This document shows positions 1 through 5,842 of a stretch of 5,842 nucleotides of DNA, piece by piece. Location of the stretch: the NCBI GenBank assembly GCA_947483345.1, contig CANKNL010000193.1:1-5842 (forward strand). Reading direction: 5' to 3'. Under the pieces are notes generated by a model. That model searched no databases, was not told the DNA's origin, and worked only from the letters and a program-made list of their open reading frames with translations. Numbering within the stretch: position 1 is the first letter of the stretch; the number at the start of each line of letters is the position of its first letter. The stretch is from Chitinophagaceae bacterium (GTDB lineage: Bacteria > Bacteroidota > Bacteroidia > Chitinophagales > Chitinophagaceae). The position numbers and the translations under genes were made by a program.

Positions 1-1
1 A

Positions 2-625
2 GCAAAAAAAATACCCATCATCATCGGCGGCGGTCATAATAATGCTTACCCCATTATTAAAGGTGTTGCCAAAGGTTTACACAAGGCCGATATCATTCCA
101 TTATCGCAGATCAATTGTATCAACCTGGATGCCCATACAGATTATAATGTAGCAGAGGGCCGGCACAGTGGTAATGGATTCAGGTATGCAGAGGAGGATG
201 GATATCTGGGTAAATATTGTATGGTTGCCTTACATGAAAATTACATTACACAAAATGTATTGATGGATATTTATAATAACCCATTTTTAGATTATGTGAG
301 TTATGAAGACATATTTATTCATGAGCGCAAAAATTTTATTCAGGCAGTTGCTTATGCAACAGGGTTTACCGAAGACGGTTATACCGGAATTGAGATTGAC
401 CTGGATTGTGTAGAAAATACTTTAAGCAGCGCCTTAACACCGAGTGGAATTACGCCTTTATTGGCCCGAAAATATATCACTTTTACTGCACAGGATTCTA
501 AAGTAGCTTACCTGCACATTTGTGAGGGCGCCACACAATTAGCAGATGGCAGAAAAAATGACTCAACCGGAAAACTGATCAGTTACCTCGTGAGCGATTT
601 TATTAAAGTGCTTACACCGTATTAA
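2..625 (+). CDS. Arginase/formiminoglutamase-family ureohydrolase (3' part, 5' end outside window)
   Basis: This is the C-terminal 207 residues of a metal-dependent ureohydrolase. The reading frame is open from base 2, so the true start lies left of the window. All six ligands of the binuclear Mn site typical of the family are visible: His12 in GGGH, Asp43, His45 and Asp47 in NLDAHTD, and Asp133 and Asp135 in EIDLD (visible-fragment numbering). The segment RHSGNGFR after the DAHTD motif resembles the HSGxxFR stretch of formiminoglutamases (HutG, last step of histidine breakdown) more than true arginases, but the substrate cannot be fixed from this fragment. No other hut gene is visible here. 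Family members hydrolyse a guanidino or formimino group in the cytoplasm. The gene ends in TAA at 623-625, sharing a TTAA with the convergent neighbour. ATG at 221 is internal, because conserved ligand motifs lie upstream of it. Confidence 0.88.
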   Translation, partial: AKKIPIIIGGGHNNAYPIIKGVAKGLHKADIIPLSQINCINLDAHTDYNVAEGRHSGNGFRYAEEDGYLGKYCMVALHENYITQNVLMDIYNNPFLDYVSYEDIFIHERKNFIQAVAYATGFTEDGYTGIEIDLDCVENTLSSALTPSGITPLLARKYITFTAQDSKVAYLHICEGATQLADGRKNDSTGKLISYLVSDFIKVLTPY

Positions 626-1323
626 TTTAGCAGATCGGCCATTTCTTTTTCTGTAGCCATACCATCCCTGCGCCAAATGGGTTTACCGTCTTTAAAAATA
701 ATAAATACAGGTAGAGCTGTTACTTTATAGGCATTTAAAATAGTTTGGTCCTTGCCACCATCAACTTTAAGGAGTGTAAATTTGCCTTTATTATTATCAG
801 ATAAACTTTTTAATACAGGTTCCATTTGTCTGCAGGGTGCACACCAGGCAGCGCCAAAATCAACAAGCACTGTTTTGGAAGCTACGATGCCCGCATTAAA
901 TTCTTCTAAGGTCAATTGTTTATCTGTACTGATACCTTCCAGTGCTTTATTGGCAGCACGCCAGGCCATAGTGCCTCCGGTAAGTTCATAAACATTAATA
1001 AAACCCGTTTTACGCATTTTATCGGCAGCGGCTCTGCTTCTTCCGCCCGAAAGACAATACACATAAACCGGTTTGCTTTTATCAATAAATGCGAGGCGTC
1101 GGTCAAATTCGGTTTTATCATTCCAGTTGGCCTGTAAGGCATTTTTAATGTGTCCCGAGAAAAATTCACCCGGTGTTCTTACGTCCAGTATCTGCACATC
1201 GGCATTGGCTGAAATTCCCTTTTCAAATTCATCGGCAGTTAAACTGCTTTTGGTTTGTGCCGTACAGGAAATCATGGTTACTAAAAATAAAAAGGTTGAT
1301 AATAGACTATTAAAAAATTTCAT
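622..1323 (-). CDS. Rhodanese-thioredoxin fusion lipoprotein
   Basis: A 233-residue exported two-domain redox/sulfur protein. Residues 1-20 form a signal peptide with a hydrophobic core ending in MISC, so Cys20 is the probable lipidated residue. The lipobox is imperfect, with Met instead of Leu at -3, but the following TAQ is common in Bacteroidota lipoproteins. Residues about 28-125 are a rhodanese domain with DVRTPGEF at 47-54, GHI at 57-59 and the active loop CLSGGRS at 90-96 (Cys90 catalytic). Residues about 136-233 are a thioredoxin domain with WCAPC at 160-164 and the cis-proline at Pro205. Rhodaneses move sulfane sulfur and thioredoxins reduce disulfides or persulfides, so the fusion may recycle the rhodanese persulfide or repair envelope thiols; this role is inferred. 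No acidic residues follow Cys20, which suggests a periplasm-facing anchor. The gene follows the DUF1028 gene by 19 bp and is probably the last gene of that transcript. No Shine-Dalgarno is seen. Confidence 0.9.
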   Translation of the reverse strand: MKFFNSLLSTFLFLVTMISCTAQTKSSLTADEFEKGISANADVQILDVRTPGEFFSGHIKNALQANWNDKTEFDRRLAFIDKSKPVYVYCLSGGRSRAAADKMRKTGFINVYELTGGTMAWRAANKALEGISTDKQLTLEEFNAGIVASKTVLVDFGAAWCAPCRQMEPVLKSLSDNNKGKFTLLKVDGGKDQTILNAYKVTALPVFIIFKDGKPIWRRDGMATEKEMADLLN

Positions 1324-1342
1324 AATGATGATTTTTGCGAAT

Positions 1343-2329
1343 TTACTTTATTAATTCATTTAAATCGGCTGCCGAAACGGTTAATAAATTCACTTTAGGT
1401 AATCTTTTGGTAAGCGCTCTCCAGTTGGCATCAATTTTATAAATAGCTTGTAACATGTTAACAGCTTGTTTAATGTTTTTGTTATTGGCCAATGTGATAG
1501 CAGTCCAGTATTGCATTTCTAAGTTTTCGGGAAACATGTTCATAGCTGCACCATATTCTTCCATGGCCAGTTTCATATCATTTTTTTCAGTGGCCAGGTC
1601 ACCTTTATCCATGTGTTCATAAGCACGGTATAATCTTAACAGCCTGTCTAATTCATCTAATGGGGCCTTGTTATCATCAACGCGCAGATCAATCAGGCGG
1701 TCTTTCCAAACTTGGCCTGTACCCCTTGATGCCACAACTAAAAGGGCAGCAGATTGTTTTCCCCGAATATCTCCACCAACTGATTGTGCGGCCTGCAAGC
1801 TTAATAAAACACGCTCTGCCAAAGGTTTTTCTGCGTTAGATTCGAAGGCCTTAGCCATGGCCTGGTTCACTTCGGCTGTCAACATCATATTACTTTGAAC
1901 CGCATAATTTTTGCCAACTAAATGACCTGCAAAGTCTATACAGTTTTTACCGGTAAAGGCATTCACATTACCATTTACATCAATCATGGCTACCTGTCTT
2001 ACCTCTCTGCCTTCATCCAAAGCCAATAAGGTGGCCAGTGCATCCGAGGCCGTTTTTCCCTGTTTCATCAGTTCCAATCCGTTTCCACCATAACTTTTAT
2101 TTACAAAAGATTGTGTGGCCACTACGCCTACACCGCCTTCGCCCCAGCTTACGGCCGTGCCAACACTAAACCAATGGCTTTGTACACCCACGGCCATTTC
2201 GCCGGTCATTTCATCCCGGGCTACAATTGAAAAAGTATGTGCAAAGCCAGCATCCTTTTTAAAAAACTGGGCAGATACCTGAGACTGAAAAGTTAAGCCG
2301 GTAAATAAGAGTAACCATATTATTTTCAT
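1343..2329 (-). CDS. Exported DUF1028 protein with helical C-terminal extension
   Basis: A 328-residue protein of the DUF1028 family (Pfam PF06267), whose biochemical activity is not established. From memory, a solved member has an N-terminal-nucleophile (Ntn) hydrolase-like fold. I chose ATG at 2327-2329 because it gives a compact signal peptide, residues 1-20, ending VSA before Gln21. An in-frame ATG at 2351-2353 would add eight residues (336 aa) and cannot be excluded. Family signatures are TFSIVARD at 32-39, TGEMAVGVQSHWFSVG at 42-57, GVGVVATQS at 66-74, NCIDFAGH at 129-136 and GGDIRGKQSAALLVV at 185-199. Residues about 225-328 are predicted mostly helical and TPR-like, ending with NWRALTKRLP, an extension I recognise from other DUF1028 proteins. 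The gene lies 31 bp after the SDR stop (7 bp with the longer start) and 19 bp before the rhodanese-thioredoxin gene, so all three are likely co-transcribed. Confidence 0.85.
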   Translation of the reverse strand: MKIIWLLLFTGLTFQSQVSAQFFKKDAGFAHTFSIVARDEMTGEMAVGVQSHWFSVGTAVSWGEGGVGVVATQSFVNKSYGGNGLELMKQGKTASDALATLLALDEGREVRQVAMIDVNGNVNAFTGKNCIDFAGHLVGKNYAVQSNMMLTAEVNQAMAKAFESNAEKPLAERVLLSLQAAQSVGGDIRGKQSAALLVVASRGTGQVWKDRLIDLRVDDNKAPLDELDRLLRLYRAYEHMDKGDLATEKNDMKLAMEEYGAAMNMFPENLEMQYWTAITLANNKNIKQAVNMLQAIYKIDANWRALTKRLPKVNLLTVSAADLNELIK

Positions 2330-2360
2330 AACTGTTATTTTAAAAAATGGCAAAATGATT

Positions 2361-3146
2361 TTATAAACAACCTAAGCGGCCACCATCTACCGGTAAATTA
2401 ATACCATTAATGTAAGCAGCAGCCGGGGAGCATAAAAAGGCCACTGCTGCACCTAATTCCTCCGGTTTACCGATCCGGCCTACAGGTATTTCAGAAACCA
2501 ATTGTGTCATGATCTCGTCTTCAGAAACGTTGGCTGCTTTTGCTTTTGACGAAATAACATAATCGGCTCTTACTGTTTTAGTAAATCCGGGCAATACATT
2601 ATTAACTGTAATACCAAATGGCCCCAGTTCTGTTGCCAGAGTTTTTGCCCAGTTGGCTACTGCCGCCCTGATGGTATTGCTTACACCCAAACCTGCAATG
2701 GGATTTTTAACTGAAGTGGAAATAATATTGATAATTCTCCCAAAACCGGCTTCTTTCATGCCCGGCACCACAGCAAGGGTAAGATTATGGTTATTGATCA
2801 GATGGTTATTAAAGGCTGTCATAAAATCTTCGGCCCTGGCAGTTAATGCAGCACCACCCGGAGGCCCGCCGGTATTATTTACTAAAATGTGTATGCTATT
2901 TGTTTTGGTATAAGAATCAATAACTGATTTTACGGCATGCGGATCGGCAAAATCGGCAACTAAATAATCATGTTGCTGGCCTTTGGAATGATCCAATAAT
3001 TTAAGGGTATCATTTAATTTATGATCATTACGGGCCAATAAAACAACGCGACAACCCAATAAAGCAAGTTCAATAGCACTGGCTAAGCCAAGCCCCTGTG
3101 TGCTTCCGCAAACAAGTGCGGTTTTATCAGTCAGATCAAGGTTCAT
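2361..3146 (-). CDS. Short-chain dehydrogenase/reductase-like protein with atypical active site
   Basis: A 261-residue Rossmann-fold protein of the SDR family, of normal length and with no signal peptide, so probably cytoplasmic. The nucleotide-binding motif is present in modified form as CGSTQGLG at 13-20, with Cys where Thr is usual. The NNAG motif appears as NNTGG at 90-94 followed by PPGG, the catalytic-strand Ser is Ser143, and the C-terminal end has the usual VDGG at 253-256. The YxxxK pair expected 13 and 17 residues after Ser143 is replaced by Ser156 and Arg160 (SNTIR). This matches what I know of a 3-oxoacyl-ACP reductase-like SDR subgroup that departs from the catalytic tetrad. Such proteins are usually annotated as FabG-like reductases, but catalysis by the standard mechanism is doubtful here. 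The substrate is unknown. It is probably the first gene of a tight trio with the DUF1028 and rhodanese-thioredoxin genes. The start at 3146 is the only ATG that includes the whole first beta strand. Confidence 0.88.
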   Translation of the reverse strand: MNLDLTDKTALVCGSTQGLGLASAIELALLGCRVVLLARNDHKLNDTLKLLDHSKGQQHDYLVADFADPHAVKSVIDSYTKTNSIHILVNNTGGPPGGAALTARAEDFMTAFNNHLINNHNLTLAVVPGMKEAGFGRIINIISTSVKNPIAGLGVSNTIRAAVANWAKTLATELGPFGITVNNVLPGFTKTVRADYVISSKAKAANVSEDEIMTQLVSEIPVGRIGKPEELGAAVAFLCSPAAAYINGINLPVDGGRLGCL

Positions 3147-3235
3147 GTAAATGATTTGTATAAAGCTACTATAAAAATGATTTCCTGAACCCTTGTTGAT
3201 CTTTATTCTTTTAAAACCCGCTTAGAAGTGCCTGA

Positions 3236-3880
3236 TTATTTATTTGGTATTTGATTGCGGATAACTTTTTTCTTCAGCATATCATTGAGTATCCGCAAGC
3301 CGTTATCATGTGCCAGCATATCGGTTGTAAAAGGATCAAATGATTTGGTTCGTACGGTATAAACCAGCCTGTTTTCGGCAACTTCAAATACATGGCTTTC
3401 CCAAAAATAGGTGGTGGTACTGATATAATAACCCGGTGTAAAAACCTTTTCATAAACCGTAGAATAATATTTATCCAGGTTGTTATCATTGTTCATTGGT
3501 TGAGCCGTTACGGCTGCCGGATAATAGCGTTCTTCTTTTTCTGTATTAAGTAGTGCCAGCGTAATAACTGCATCAACACCTGTTTTACTGAATTCGCTTA
3601 CAATCTCATTTTCGGTTAGCTTTTTGTAGGCTTTTGATTGGTAAACCTCCAGTGAAGAAATGGCATGGTAGCCTTTACTGATGAGGTCATTTACAAGGTG
3701 TGTTTCCATTTGCTTTCGGATGCTGCTGTCCTTTTCCGGAACAATGCCCCAAACCATCACATTATGATAAGGTTTTGTTATGGCATTTTCTGCTCTCCAT
3801 GAATACGATATTTTTGTAGAGCTGCATGAAAAAATAAGTATAGTTGCCAGTAAGGAAATCCATATTTTAGTGTGTTTCAT
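3236..3880 (-). CDS. Small lipoprotein of unknown function
   Basis: A 214-residue predicted lipoprotein that I cannot assign to a named family. Residues 1-19 form a signal peptide (basic MKHTK, hydrophobic stretch, then IFSC), making Cys19 the probable lipidated residue; SSTK follows, with no acidic retention or export signal. The mature part starts with SYSW at 25-28. An alternating strand-helix pattern follows: a hydrophobic strand VMVWGIV at 41-47, an amphipathic segment with conserved-looking Arg55 and Glu59, GYHAISS at 70-76, and GVDAVITLALL at 101-111. This rhythm recalls lipoproteins of the DUF4136/GNA1162 type fold, but only loosely. The C-terminal third is rich in Tyr, Thr and Phe and probably beta-structured. 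It reads leftward, divergent from parE, and ends 89 bp upstream of the SDR gene. The leader directly before its ATG contains an AT-only inverted repeat. Confidence 0.8.
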   Translation of the reverse strand: MKHTKIWISLLATILIFSCSSTKISYSWRAENAITKPYHNVMVWGIVPEKDSSIRKQMETHLVNDLISKGYHAISSLEVYQSKAYKKLTENEIVSEFSKTGVDAVITLALLNTEKEERYYPAAVTAQPMNNDNNLDKYYSTVYEKVFTPGYYISTTTYFWESHVFEVAENRLVYTVRTKSFDPFTTDMLAHDNGLRILNDMLKKKVIRNQIPNK

Positions 3881-3884
3881 AGTA

Positions 3885-3903
3885 TTAATTTTCTTAAAAT
3901 TAA
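3885..3903 (-). repeat. AT-only inverted repeat in the lipoprotein leader
   Basis: TTAATTTT (3885-3892) and AAAATTAA (3896-3903) are perfect 8-bp arms around a 3-nt loop. The repeat starts five bases upstream of the lipoprotein ATG. In the leader RNA it could form a small hairpin over the ribosome landing area, or in DNA serve as a protein site. All pairs are A-T, so an RNA hairpin would be weak. Confidence 0.5.
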
Positions 3904-4013
3904 ACTGGCATTAATTTAAAAACTATGATATACAGCATTACAAAAAGTAATATCTGTCATAAAATCGGTTAGTTCATTTTTTCTTTTCTTTTTGCGCACA
4001 TTTTCTAACGGAT

Positions 4014-4022
4014 TGTGGATAA
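4014..4022 (-). promoter_or_regulatory. Exact consensus DnaA box (TTATCCACA)
   Basis: The plus strand reads TGTGGATAA, whose complement is TTATCCACA, the high-affinity DnaA 9-mer. It lies about 140 bp upstream of the parE start and 20 bp past a pyrimidine tract. I found no second exact copy in the window. It could be a DnaA control or titration site, or a chance match. Confidence 0.45.
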
Positions 4023-4053
4023 TTCATCCTGTATAAAAATCCCGTCATTCAGT

Positions 4054-4061
4054 TATATTCG
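4054..4061 (+). promoter_or_regulatory. Candidate -7 promoter element for parE
   Basis: TATATTCG matches the Bacteroidota -7 consensus TAnnTTTG at all fixed positions except one (C for T). It is followed by CAGC, a context often seen at such promoters. No TTTG -33 element is visible at the usual spacing of about 19 bp. If used, transcription would start near 4067 and leave a leader of about 95 nt before parE. The placement is tentative. Confidence 0.4.
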
Positions 4062-4122
4062 CAGCATTAAAAGGGTTAATCTGTTATATGCATATCCCTA
4101 ATTCTGGTTAAACAAATTAATA

Positions 4123-4152
4123 AATTAATGTATTAACCAATTAACGTATCAA
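4123..4152. repeat. Near-direct 14-bp repeat upstream of the parE start
   Basis: AATTAATGTATTAA (4123-4136) recurs as AATTAACGTATCAA (4139-4152), identical at 12 of 14 positions and offset by 16 bp. The second copy ends eight bases before the parE ATG, inside the predicted leader. It might be a regulatory site or only low-complexity AT sequence. Confidence 0.4.
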
Positions 4153-4160
4153 ATACAATA

Positions 4161-5842
4161 ATGGCAGAGAACGAAAACTACGATTATAATGAGGAATCGA
4201 TCCGCAGTCTCGACTGGAAGGAACATATTCGACTTCGACCCGGTATGTATATCGGAAAACTGGGCGATGGGAGTAGTCCTGATGATGGTATTTATGTTTT
4301 AATGAAGGAAGTTATTGATAATTGCATTGATGAACACACCATGGGTTATGGCAAACATGTTGATGTAAATATTAAGGACAAGACCATTACCATTCGTGAT
4401 TATGGACGTGGTATTCCACTTGGTAAAGTGGTGGATGTGGTGAGCAAAATAAATACAGGAGCCAAATACGATAGCAAGGCTTTTCAAAAAAGTGTAGGCT
4501 TAAACGGCGTAGGTACAAAAGCGGTTAATGCCTTAAGCCATTATTTTAAAGTAACGGCATTTAGGGATGGGAAAGAAAAAACAGCCGAGTTTGAAAGAGG
4601 GGTATTAACGCAGGATTACAAGGAGGCCAAAACAACAGAAGATAATGGCACATTGGTAACTTTTGTACCTGATGAAAAAATATTTAAGAACTTTCATTTT
4701 GTTCAGGAATACCTGGATAACCAATTTTGGAATTATTGTTACCTGAATGCGGGATTGGTTATGAACCTGAATAATAAAAGGTTTGTCAGCAAGAATGGTT
4801 TACTGGATCTGTTGCAACGCAAAACCAATGAAGATGAAATTCGTTACCCAATTATTCATTTAAAAGGCGAGGATATCGAAATAGCCTTAACGCATGAAAA
4901 TGATTATGGTGAAGAGTATTACAGTTTTGTTAATGGTCAGTTTACTACCCAGGGCGGTACCCATCTGGCAGCATTCAGAGAAGGGTATGTAAAAACCATC
5001 CGCGAGTTTTACAAAAAAGATTATGAGGCTTCTGATATCCGTGGAAGTGTTTGTGCAGCCTTAAGTATACGGGTTCAGGAGCCTGTATTTGAAAGTCAGA
5101 CCAAAACAAAACTGGGTTCACAAACCGTGTATGAAGGCGGCCCGTCTATGCGCAATTTTATTGGCGATTTTTTAGGTAAAGAGCTCAATAACTTTTTGCA
5201 TAAAAATCCCGAAACAGCGGATGCCCTAAAAAAACGTATCGAGCAAAATGAACGTGAACGTAAAGATATTGCAGGGATTAAAAAACTGGCCAATGAAAGA
5301 GCTAAGAAAGCTAACCTGCACAATAAAAAATTACGAGACTGCAAATTTCATTACAATGATGAAGCGTCGGGCAAAGACAAAGATAAAATTGCCGAGAAAC
5401 AGAAAGAGAGTACCATTTTTATAACCGAGGGCGACAGTGCCAGCGGCAGCATTACTAAGGCACGCAGTGTAGACACCCAGGCGGTATTTAGTTTGCGTGG
5501 TAAACCTTTGAATTGTTATGGGTTGACTAAAAAAGTGGTTTACGAAAATGAAGAATTTAATCTGCTGCAACATGCTTTAAATATTGAAGAAGGCTATGAA
5601 GGCCTTCGGTATAATAATATTGTGTTTGCTACCGATGCGGATGTGGATGGTTTACATATCCGATTACTGTTGATGACCTTCTTTTTGCAATTTTTCCCCG
5701 ACCTAGTAAAGAACGGACATGTGTATATTTTGGAAACGCCTTTATTTCGTGTACGAAATAAACAGGAAACCATTTATTGCTATACGGAGCAGGAAAAACA
5801 AGCCGCTACACTAAAACTGGGTAATAAGCCAGAAACCACACG
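4161..5842 (+). CDS. parE: DNA topoisomerase IV subunit B (ParE), 3' end outside window
   Basis: The first 560 residues of the ATPase subunit of topoisomerase IV, which with ParC decatenates and relaxes chromosomes. The frame is open to the right edge. In the GHKL ATPase domain, SLDWKEHIRLRPGMYIG at 16-32 is followed by the N-box EVIDNCIDE (Glu50 general base, Asn54 for Mg), DYGRGIP at 80-86 and the ATP lid GLNGVGTKAVNALS at 113-126. The transducer carries QTKTKLGS at 313-320, with Lys315 as the ATP-sensing lysine. The TOPRIM domain has TEGDSASGS at 422-430 (Glu423) and TDADVDG at 491-497 (Asp492, Asp494, Asp496). The sequence ends at KPETT, probably just before the FKGLGE motif, so about 60-90 residues are missing. 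ParE is preferred over GyrB because the SLDWKEHIR start, KLGDGSSPDDGIY and HNKKLRDC segments fit the Bacteroidota ParE form. ATG at 4161 has an A-rich leader and no Shine-Dalgarno. A parC gene would be expected downstream but is not visible. Confidence 0.95.
   Translation, partial: MAENENYDYNEESIRSLDWKEHIRLRPGMYIGKLGDGSSPDDGIYVLMKEVIDNCIDEHTMGYGKHVDVNIKDKTITIRDYGRGIPLGKVVDVVSKINTGAKYDSKAFQKSVGLNGVGTKAVNALSHYFKVTAFRDGKEKTAEFERGVLTQDYKEAKTTEDNGTLVTFVPDEKIFKNFHFVQEYLDNQFWNYCYLNAGLVMNLNNKRFVSKNGLLDLLQRKTNEDEIRYPIIHLKGEDIEIALTHENDYGEEYYSFVNGQFTTQGGTHLAAFREGYVKTIREFYKKDYEASDIRGSVCAALSIRVQEPVFESQTKTKLGSQTVYEGGPSMRNFIGDFLGKELNNFLHKNPETADALKKRIEQNERERKDIAGIKKLANERAKKANLHNKKLRDCKFHYNDEASGKDKDKIAEKQKESTIFITEGDSASGSITKARSVDTQAVFSLRGKPLNCYGLTKKVVYENEEFNLLQHALNIEEGYEGLRYNNIVFATDADVDGLHIRLLLMTFFLQFFPDLVKNGHVYILETPLFRVRNKQETIYCYTEQEKQAATLKLGNKPETT

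Larger units (their letters stand above)
3881..4160. promoter_or_regulatory. Divergent AT-rich intergenic region between the lipoprotein gene and parE
   Basis: This 280-bp gap separates two outward-reading genes, so it should hold both promoters. From left to right it contains an inverted repeat beside the lipoprotein start, a 17-base pyrimidine run (3977-3993), a consensus DnaA box (4014-4022), a candidate promoter element facing parE (4054-4061), a 10-bp palindrome ATATGCATAT (4086-4095), three GGTTAA/TTAACC hexamers, and a near-direct repeat close to the parE start. I found no convincing ORF, tRNA or terminator in it. The lipoprotein promoter could not be placed with confidence. Confidence 0.7.

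Noticed and set aside
221..625. A separate 134-residue gene starting at ATG 221
   Set aside because: The same frame is open back to base 2 and contains the GGGH and DAHTD metal-binding motifs, so this ATG is internal to a longer ureohydrolase.
752..1354. Several open frames overlapping the rhodanese-thioredoxin gene in other frames on both strands
   Set aside because: They lie over a gene with two recognisable domains and intact active sites, show no family motifs, and look like by-products of that gene's codons.
3161..3168. TAGCTTTA on the minus strand as a -7 element for the SDR gene
   Set aside because: It matches 7 of 8 pattern positions (A for the final G), lacks a TTTG -33 element at the right distance, and would leave only about 10 nt before the ATG.
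3147..3235. Terminator between the lipoprotein and SDR genes
   Set aside because: I found no GC-rich stem followed by a T run on the minus strand; only an AT palindrome TTTTAAAA is present.
3941..3949. TACTTTTTG on the minus strand as a -7 element for the lipoprotein gene
   Set aside because: It has one extra base compared with TAnnTTTG and no -33 partner at the expected distance, so the match is too weak to annotate.
3881..4160. Replication origin suggested by the DnaA box, pyrimidine tract and AT-rich stretch
   Set aside because: There is only one exact DnaA box, and no cluster of boxes or origin-linked genes such as dnaA or dnaN is visible.
4299..5573. Minus-strand open frames of 62-82 codons inside parE
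   Set aside because: The opposite strand is a continuous, well-conserved ParE frame; these antisense frames have no recognisable motifs.

Overview
The window looks like chromosomal DNA of a member of the Bacteroidota, probably close to the Sphingobacteriales or Chitinophagales. The evidence is the AT-leaning composition, start codons without Shine-Dalgarno sequences but with A/T-rich leaders, Bacteroidota-style lipoprotein signal peptides, a candidate promoter of the TAnnTTTG type, and a ParE whose sequence matches the Bacteroidota form very closely. The lineage is inferred from sequence style, not from a database match.

Layout. Bases 1-625 (+) hold the 3' part of a ureohydrolase of the arginase/formiminoglutamase family. 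It meets a leftward gene tail to tail, with the two stop codons interleaved in one TTAA. From 3880 down to 622 four genes run on the minus strand, in transcription order: a small lipoprotein of unknown function, a short-chain dehydrogenase/reductase (SDR) homologue without the usual Tyr-Lys catalytic pair, an exported DUF1028 protein with a helical C-terminal extension, and a lipoprotein fusing a rhodanese to a thioredoxin. The last three are close together (7 or 31 bp, then 19 bp) and are probably co-transcribed. The lipoprotein is 89 bp upstream of the SDR and may or may not share its transcript. Bases 3881-4160 form a divergent AT-rich regulatory region. From 4161 (+) to the right edge runs parE, the ATPase/TOPRIM subunit of topoisomerase IV, cut off by the window just before its C-terminal end.

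How the genes relate. No single pathway links the whole window. ParE is a housekeeping enzyme for chromosome decatenation. The minus-strand genes encode three predicted exported or lipid-anchored proteins and one predicted cytoplasmic SDR. A shared role in envelope or redox maintenance is possible but unproven.

I see no transposon, phage, CRISPR array, tRNA or rRNA, and no defence system. The most unusual points are an exact DnaA-box 9-mer beside a pyrimidine tract upstream of parE, the SDR with an altered catalytic pair, and the possible exported Ntn-type hydrolase with a leader before its conserved Thr. No clearly new multi-gene system is evident.
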